DNA of 64,000 bases, from positions 2,914,001-2,978,000 of the forward strand of contig JAQSEB010000023.1 of assembly GCA_030063045.1 (NCBI GenBank). Reading direction: 5' to 3'. The first letter of the stretch is position 1. Each line of letters opens with the position of its first letter. Shown here piece after piece: positions 55,040 to 64,000 of the stretch. Source of the stretch: Pratylenchus scribneri. Its lineage: Eukaryota > Nematoda > Chromadorea > Rhabditida > Pratylenchidae. A model generated the notes under the pieces. That model made no database searches. It saw only the letters and a program-made list of their open reading frames with translations, and was not told the DNA's origin. The position numbers and the translations under genes are program-made.

Positions 55040-56327
55040 CAAATTAAATTAACTTGTTAATTTTTTAATTAATTATTTTTAATTTTTGAAAGGATAAATT
55101 ATATTTCCGTTGAATTTTAATTCCTTATCAGTATTTCCGATTTATTATGAGGAAAAAATATTTGTCCTATTAACCCAATGATTGGCAGCCAAAATGATAA
55201 ACATTCATTCAAATTCAAATTGGGTTTTTCCCATCATTCAATTTTATCAGCATTATTTCCCCTCTTCCACAAATTAAATAAAATGTCCTATTTCCAATGC
55301 AAGTCAATCAAATATAAAATAATTAACATTAAACTTACCCTTTCCCATCTTAACATTATACTGAATGCCATTCATTAATGTAAGCTAATAAAGACATTTT
55401 AATTCAATTGATTACTTTATGGTTTTTTTTTATATATTTTTTTCCTGCAAAAAATGCACATTTTACTGCTAGCGAGCGTCCAATTCATCCGTTAATTTTA
55501 TTTCGATTAATTTGTGTCCACAAATTGGACTGCATTTTCTCACATTTCCCAATCGACTTTCATTGATTTTGATTCACGTCATAATTTAATCGAAAAAAAT
55601 TGGGGAAAATTAAAAGGGACCAATATTAGCGAACAAAGTCTATCGAGAATGATTGGGTCTTATTTATTAATTGGGCCGGGGAAGACATTTAATAGTTGGT
55701 TTGGTAAATAAGTAAACATCTAATATTAATAACGTCATGGGAACGGAATTTCTCCAAGTTAACCTAAGTCCCCCTCCCACTTTCCATAATATTCCTTGTG
55801 ATGTTCATTAAATTATATTTTTCATTTGTGAATCTTTTTCTTATTAATAAATGTTCATCTTTTTATTCATGGGATTAATAAGGATAAATAAATATCCTAA
55901 AAATATGTTTTTTTACCATTCACGAAATTAGTATTGAAATTTATGCTTTGTTTTGTTTAGAATGAAATACCATATTTTCTCTTTTTCTCTTTTATGGCTA
56001 GGGGGAAATTTATAAGTATAGTATTCCCATTCCCTCCATTTCCAACAAGTGGGAAATGTCAAATTCTCACTTCTCATTTTTTGCTGCAGGCAAATTTATA
56101 TTCCCACCCTTTTCCAACAAATAATAAAAATAAATTATTGGGATGTGAGTTGAATTAAAATATCCCGTCCAGTTTCCGATTTTATCATAAATAATTTCCA
56201 ATTTTTATTTAAGCTTCAATCAAAACACGATATTTTATAATATATTTTATAATAGAATTCATTTCTAGAAAAAAATAAACAATTTCATTTCATTTCAATT
56301 CAACTAAACCAAACTAATTTTACAAAA
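55040..56327. other. Intergenic region with dispersed repeat C
   Basis: About 1.29 kb. It includes repeat C copy 2 (about 56000-56115). The small plus frames at 55178 and 55514 lack motifs. The right end is the promoter area of the cytidylyltransferase gene. Confidence 0.45.
56000..56115 (+). repeat. Dispersed repeat C, copy 2
   Basis: Shares CCCTCCATTTCCA, TTCCAACAAGT and the following CTCACTTCTCATTTTTTGCTG with 21205-21310 in the same order and orientation. Confidence 0.4.
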
Positions 56328-58530
<2,203 letters not shown>

Positions 58531-59089
58531 ATGTGAGGAGATGAATGAAATCAACAAAAGAAACTAAAAACATTCCAACTTTTAACCAAATTCCCATTCA
58601 ATGAATCTAATCAAATTATTCTGCATTCGATTCCCCAAATTATGAATTATTCATTTTTGAATTTTACTTATTCAAATCTTTAATTCCTGTGCCATTCCCT
58701 CATTTCGATTTCTACTTATGTTTTTACTTTTTATTATCATAGAATCACAACAAAAATTTCATAAAATAAGATAAATTGATTTAAACATGCTCATTTTCAA
58801 AAATAAGAAATTTCTCATTATTCTTTTTATTCCTTTCCATCAATTTTTGCCATTAATGCGGAAAATTGGAATTTTGCTAATTTTTAAGCCCTTCCAAATG
58901 TACGAAAAAAAATTTGAGCAATTTTGAAGCTTTTCTACCTTAAATGGAAGCATTATAATTGTTTCCTACAATTAGGGAATTTCGATTTAAAGTCAATTAA
59001 ATAATTTTCTCATCAAATCAAATAAGAATTATTTAAATTCATTAAGAAGCCAATTTTGCCTCATCATTGAGTCACTTTTAAATGCGACT
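58531..59089. other. Intergenic region
   Basis: About 560 bp of AT-rich DNA between the cytidylyltransferase stop and the minisatellite. No signal seen. Confidence 0.5.
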
Positions 59090-60112
59090 AAGAAATTACG
59101 ATTACAATCGCAATTACAACTTAGAAATTACAATTACAATCGCAAGAAATTACAATTACAATCGCAATTACAACTTAGAAATTACAATTACAATCGCAAT
59201 TACAACTTAGAAATTACAATTACAATCGCAATTACAACTTAGAAATTACAATTACAATCGCAATTACAACTTAGAAATTACAATTACAATCGCAATTACA
59301 ACTTAGAAATTACAATTACAATCGCAATTACAACTTAGAAATTACAATTACAATCGCAATTACAACTTAGAAATTACAATTACAATCGCAATTACAACTT
59401 AGAAATTACAATTACAATCGCAATTACAACTTAGAAATTACAATTACAATCGCAATTACAACTTAGAAATTACAATTACAATCGCAATTACAACTTAGAA
59501 ATTACAATTACAATCGCAATTACAATTTAGAAATTACAATTACAATCGCAATTACAACTTAGAAATTACAATTACAATCACAATTACAACTTAGAAATTA
59601 CAATCGCAATTACAACTTAGAAATTACAATTAATCACAATTACAACTTAGAAATTACAATCACAATTACAACTTAGAAATTACAATTACAATCGCAATTA
59701 CAACTTAGAAATTACAATTACAATCGCAATTACAACTTAGAAATTACAATTACAATCGCAATTACAACTTAGAAATTACAATTACAATCGCAATTACAAC
59801 TTAGAAATTACAATTACAATCGCAATTACAACTTAGAAATTACAATTACAATCGCAATTACAACTTAGAAATTACAATTACAATCGCAATTACAACTTAG
59901 AAATTACAATCGCAATTACAACTTAGAAATTACAATTACAATCGCAATTACAACTTAGAAATTACAATCACAATTACAACTTAGAAATTACAATTACAAT
60001 CGCAATTACAACTTAGAAATTACAATCACAATTACAACTTAGAAATTACAATCGCAATTACAACTTAGAAATTACAATCGCAATTACAACTTAGAAATTA
60101 CAATTACAATCC
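59090..60112 (+). repeat. 32-bp minisatellite, about 30 copies
   Basis: Tandem units of 32 bp (AAATTACAATTACAATCGCA plus ATTACAACTTAG) over about 1 kb, with shortened 26-bp variants missing one ATTACA, and CGC-to-CAC point changes clustered towards the right end. ATTACA itself is an internal 6-bp sub-repeat. Confidence 0.95.
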
Positions 60113-60545
60113 TTTCCGGAATGATATATAAATATAAATTGAGAATTCATTTATAAAAAAATTATTTAACAAAGAAAATTGTATAATTTTTAAATATACA
60201 ATATTTCATATATCATTCATAATCATATATTCTTCACAGCTGTAAATAAATCTGCATTTTCATTTGCCATTATTTCCATTATTAGAGGAGTAATTCATTT
60301 AAAAATAACTAATAAAATGATTAAGTAAAATTAAAAAGGGTAATAAATATATTAAATACTTACTAATAATTGCTCCTTGGAAAATAGCTGTCATAGTTTT
60401 GCCTGTGAACAATTTTTAAATTTAAATTAAAATACCAAAAATTGACCAGAAATTCTTGAATCGATCATAATAGGTGAATGGATATTGCAAATGATGATTG
60501 ACATAATCACTGAAATATATTTAATTTACATATATTGTTGGGACA
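60113..60545. other. Intergenic region
   Basis: AT-rich sequence to the right of the minisatellite. No ORF or repeat recognised. Confidence 0.5.
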
Positions 60546-61218
60546 ATGAGACCTATAAAGATAATATCGCCGATATGGTTGATGATAATAAGGCGAAAAA
60601 TAATGGTAATATCGGTCAGGGTCAGACTGAAATTGAGGAACAAATTAAAATTGGATGAATTTTATTATTTAAATTCGATTATTAAAAATAAGTCATTTAA
60701 TTTGTCTAAAGTCTTAAAATTTTCATTTACTGGATTCAGCCAAATCATGTTCCTCTCCTATCTGACACCTTAATATCCCCCTAACACTTTAGACATTGAT
60801 CTCGAATCAAATTGCTTAATTAAAAAAGTTAAAACCAATTTTAATATTTGAATTTTATAAATATATTAAATTAGAAAATTTAAATAAACGAAAATGCCAT
60901 ATAATGGTTTATAATATTGGACCGGATATGAATGCATATAGCTGGAATAGGCATACGTATAAAAATAGGAGGACCAAGTTGGTTTAAACCTGATGAAATT
61001 ATTGTAAAATCAAACTTTATTTTTATTTTTATTACGTATCCGAAGTGCGAACATTTGCAGTCATATCCGGCACTGAATATGATCGAGTCAATAACATTCT
61101 TGGCCTTGAAAAACCACCAACATCGTTGGAAATGGGCGAGATTGATAGAACAGATTGGGTCCGGGGTAAACCCAAATCTGTTCGGGAAAACATTATCCCT
61201 AAAATGATTTTGGATTAA
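60546..61218 (+). CDS. Scattered exon-like segments, unresolved
   Basis: Three plus-strand segments look protein-like: an acidic one near 60544-60657 (DNETYKDNIADMVDDNKAK), one near 60907-60983 (MVYNIGPDMNAYSWNRH), and one near 61060-61218 (SGTEYDRVNNILGLEKPPTS, ending KMILD). The third follows a good acceptor (TTTGCAG). The phases do not join cleanly: the third is open in two frames. It may be a gene with missed exons or a decayed one. The product is unknown. Confidence 0.25.
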
Positions 61219-61454
61219 TGAAAGAAAAAAATGAATTTTTTGAGGGAAATAGAAGGAAAGAACAAATGGCATTGAGAATTCGGATTTGGGGGAAAATTTT
61301 TACAAATCGATGGATGGGGAAAAACATATGGCTTTTTATCAAAGGGAATGTGGAATTAAGAATAAATGAAGCAAGAATTCTAATGGGGAGAATTCTTATT
61401 TTTATTTCATTTTGGAAATATTTTTAAATGTAAAAAAAGGAAAAATGATAATGA

Positions 61455-61785
61455 ATTGACTGGATTGAGGGTGCCTTAAAGGCATATTGAATAATGCATT
61501 CTCATTCTCACTGATTAAGGAAGAGAAAAATACTGTAGTGAGAAAAGTACTGTAGCAGCAGAGTGGCTTTCCTTTTCATAATCAGCAGTCAGCGAAGAAA
61601 ATGCCTTGAAGGCACATCACTTTCTCCTTCCCTCGGTCTTCTTTCTTTGTAGTTTTATGAATAGTGATAAGGTCACCATTTTGAAAATTCATAACTTCCC
61701 TCAAACCAAACCGTTTCTAATGATATTTGTTGTGTTTGATAGAGGAGAAAATGCTCTATCTTTTTATATTAGCTTTTAACTCGAA
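61455..61785 (+). repeat. Dispersed repeat family B, copy 2
   Basis: Related to the intronic copy at 3405-3690. The right third is the best match (ATAACTTCCCTCAAACCAAACC ... GCTCTATCT, given in parts). It also contains TACTGTAG twice and GCCTTGAAGGCAC, a short palindrome-like element. Confidence 0.55.
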
Positions 61786-62324
61786 ATTATATTTGGACAT
61801 AAATGAATAAAATTTCCTCAACATACAAAATTCGCCAATATGGTAATGAAATTTGGAGATTGAAAAATGAAAAAAATAAGTTTTAAATCAAAATTAAAAT
61901 AATTTCACATTTAATTTACTTTTGCTTCGTTTCATTTTTGTTGAAATTGAAAAGCAACTAAACAAATATTTCATTTATTTTATTTCCGCATTCGAGGACA
62001 TTTAGTTATTCATATAAAATTAATTCATTTCCTTTTCGTCTATCAAATGTTTCAATTTTAAAATAATTCTCAACTCGGCTGATCATTTTATAAAATAATT
62101 TGAATAATTTTCCTTCCACAAATCATAATCCATTTTCCATTCCCATGACCCTCAGCAACATTATCAAAAATTCGCAATTCGAATGGGAATTTGTATAAAT
62201 AATTTCACATTTATTTTAGGCATCTTTTATAATCTGAAATGTTCCTAGTTGAATGAATATTCCGTTAAAAAGTCGTTGCCGTAATAATTATATTTTATTA
62301 ATTCCAAAATAAATCCAAAATCAA
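61786..62324. other. Intergenic region upstream of the AMOP gene
   Basis: About 540 bp, AT-rich, presumably promoter. No repeat or ORF recognised. Confidence 0.5.
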
Positions 62325-63054
62325 ATGAATATTTTGTTGCCGTCAGCATTTTTTATTTCTTTGATAATTTTGATGGCAAATGGCCAACTTTTACCGGAAT
62401 TAAGTTTGTGAGCCAATGAAAAAATAAAAATATTCCAAATATTTGAATAGTTTTGGACGCATATTATAAATTGGCATATAATTCGGAAAGTAGGGAAAAA
62501 GGATGCCGAAAATGGTTTACAAATGATCTAGGTAAATTAAATTGAATGGAATTGAATTGAATTCAATCCAAAAATAAAAGGAACTGCCCGTCTTCATTTG
62601 CCTCCTTGCCCTCCGACAACCGAATTGGCCAATGCCGACAAAAATTTCACTCGGGATGGTTTTTGGTCGGATAATGGTAAATTTGGATGGAAATAATCCA
62701 TTTTTATTCAATTTTGACTCATTCAGCATTTTATCATCCGGGTGCCGATTTTTGTGCCCGTGCCAAAAACACAAATTCTTCTGCCGGTGGCCGGCAACAA
62801 TGTTGCTATAAAGGAGCCAACATTTTGTTGGGTCCACCTGGTCTTTTTAATATTTTTGGGAATAATTTAATAAATTTCCAAAAGGTGGAGGAACAGAGGA
62901 CGCCCGAGGCGACCAATTTGGCCATATTCGCGAGGATATCCATCCTTGGTTTCTTTGTTGCCGTGGACAATCCAATCAAACAAAGGCTGATGAATTGTGC
63001 CAATTATATTATCGAAAAAGGCCATCAAATGATGGAAAAGATTATCGAAAATAA
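62325..63054 (+). CDS. Secreted AMOP-domain protein
   Basis: Signal peptide MNILLPSAFFISLIILMANG in exon 1, then GT-AG exons in phase to TAA 63052-63054. The AMOP domain is recognisable by GCRKWFTNDL, CPPTTELANADKNF, DGFWSDN, FYHPGADFCARAKN and GGRQQCCYKGANILLGPPGG. It continues to DIHPWFLCCRG...ADELCQLYYRKRPS. AMOP modules have many conserved Cys and occur in extracellular adhesion proteins such as MUC4; here the domain makes up almost the whole protein. No transmembrane segment follows, so it is probably secreted or matrix-associated. Its partner is unknown. Confidence 0.88.
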
Positions 63055-64000
63055 ATTGGCCAAAATGATATTATTTTCTGCGATTCATTCAAATTATTAT
63101 TTTTTCATTCCATTATTTTATTTTTCTGTCCCAAATTTTAATAATTTTCTTTCTTCTAAAAATGGAATGGTGAATTCATCTCCTTACAGTGTAAAATTCT
63201 GGGTTACGGATTATCTTCTACTACATATATTCGAGAACAAATAATGAAAAAATGGAATGAAGGGGGGGGGGGTAGAGAGGATTTATGAGAAAAACATGAA
63301 AATACAAAGAATTTAGTGGGTCATAAATTTACAGTGGCAAATTATTGGTTTTCAATAGATTAAATAAATTAAATTTATATAATAAACTTATTCGAATATG
63401 TTAATATTCGAAAAAAATAGTTAATTTAATATTGGTCAAAGGATCAAACATTTTCTCATAATTCTCGAATTGTTGCCAATAAAATTGTATGGAATTATTT
63501 TATTTTTCCTTTTAAATTTTATCTCTATTATTAAAATCTGCCAATTATTTTTCCCAAATTTCCTTCTACTATGAAAAATTGACTGCCAAAATGCCTTCAT
63601 TCCCTTCCAAATATTCCATCGAGAATTGGCCAAAAATTGCCATTAAATGCCATTTCCTCCTCCACCTCATTTGACCATCAATTTTTGAATTTAAAAGGAA
63701 TTCTTCTATAAAATAAATTGGCACAGATTTGGGAAGAATATTTTGTGCAAATATTTTGACCATTCACAAGGAACAGAGATGGATTGGAAATGGAATGGAA
63801 TAGCGTGAAGGTCGACCACCCAAATAAATGGGGCGTAAAAGCCGCCGGGAACATTTTTATTTATAAGGAGAAGAAATGGAAACAAGGAATTTGATTGTGG
63901 AATGCATTCAAAATGCTTCTCAAAAATAAAATCAAAAATAATAATATTAATCTTCAAAAGTGCATAAATAAAATAAATATAAACCATTTTTGCATTGCCC
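63055..64000. other. Right edge, no supported gene
   Basis: About 950 bp with a G11 tract (63262-63272). Minus frames between 63436 and 63987 (for example NVPGGFYAPFIWVVDLH, or MFPAAFTPHLFGW in another frame) are open but without motif. They might be the end of a gene lying to the right. Confidence 0.4.

Noticed and set aside
59090..60112. Regular repeats that could suggest a CRISPR array
   Set aside because: Units are contiguous with no unique spacers, and the surrounding genes are eukaryotic; it is a minisatellite.

Overview
The window is AT-rich animal nuclear DNA with nearly every gene split by short introns (about 38-100 nt), many beginning with a signal peptide. Three srsx-type and one Str/Srd-like chemoreceptor, tandem ShKT domains, a nematode-style BPI/LBP gene and a T-synthase gene point to a nematode. 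The order cannot be fixed from sequence alone. I rebuilt exons by hand from both strands, joining those whose splice sites and phases agree. Boundaries given to the base should be right to within about 1-2 nt, except where noted.

Layout. 0-5.5 kb: a secreted trypsin-like protease cut by the left edge, then a Na+/K+-ATPase alpha subunit (both minus). 7-10.4 kb: a secreted protein with two MAM-like domains. 12-15.8 kb: two divergently transcribed srsx receptors. 15.9-17.1 kb: a secreted Cys-rich protein ending in two ShKT domains. 17.6-21 kb: PEX6 (prx-6). 21.6-25.2 kb: a secreted protein of unknown family, converging on T-synthase (C1GALT1). 28-30 kb: two tiny spliced genes, a 66-aa beta-grasp-like protein and a 72-aa CxxC...CxxC protein. 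31.6-35.2 kb: a Str/Srd-type receptor and a leishmanolysin-like metallopeptidase. 35.7-38.5 kb: a small Nanos-type zinc-finger gene with a 2-kb transposon in one intron. 39-42.4 kb: a carboxylesterase whose first exon carries a 1.16-kb inverted-repeat element. 43.4-45.3 kb: an M14 carboxypeptidase. 46-46.9 kb: a small protein with two tandem WASP-type CRIB motifs. 47-48.6 kb: a third srsx receptor. 49.8-53.2 kb: a BPI/LBP-like protein. 54.2-55 kb: a secreted protein with a duplicated Cys motif. 56.3-58.5 kb: CTP:phosphoethanolamine cytidylyltransferase. 59-60.1 kb: a 32-bp minisatellite. 62.3-63.1 kb: a secreted AMOP-domain protein.

There is no operon-like functional theme. The set mixes housekeeping genes (ion pump, peroxisome, phospholipid and O-glycan synthesis), secreted hydrolases, Cys-rich secreted proteins and chemoreceptors. 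The most striking points are: (1) the esterase element has 160-bp identical inverted repeats, an 8-bp target duplication and its own splice signals, so splicing would restore the reading frame (introner-like); (2) all three srsx genes share a GC-AG intron at the same codon and phase; (3) a tandem-CRIB protein lacks WH1 and VCA regions; (4) a compact Nanos gene hosts nested transposons. Several genes need a single-base frame correction, once at an A8 run, which suggests assembly indels or recent decay.
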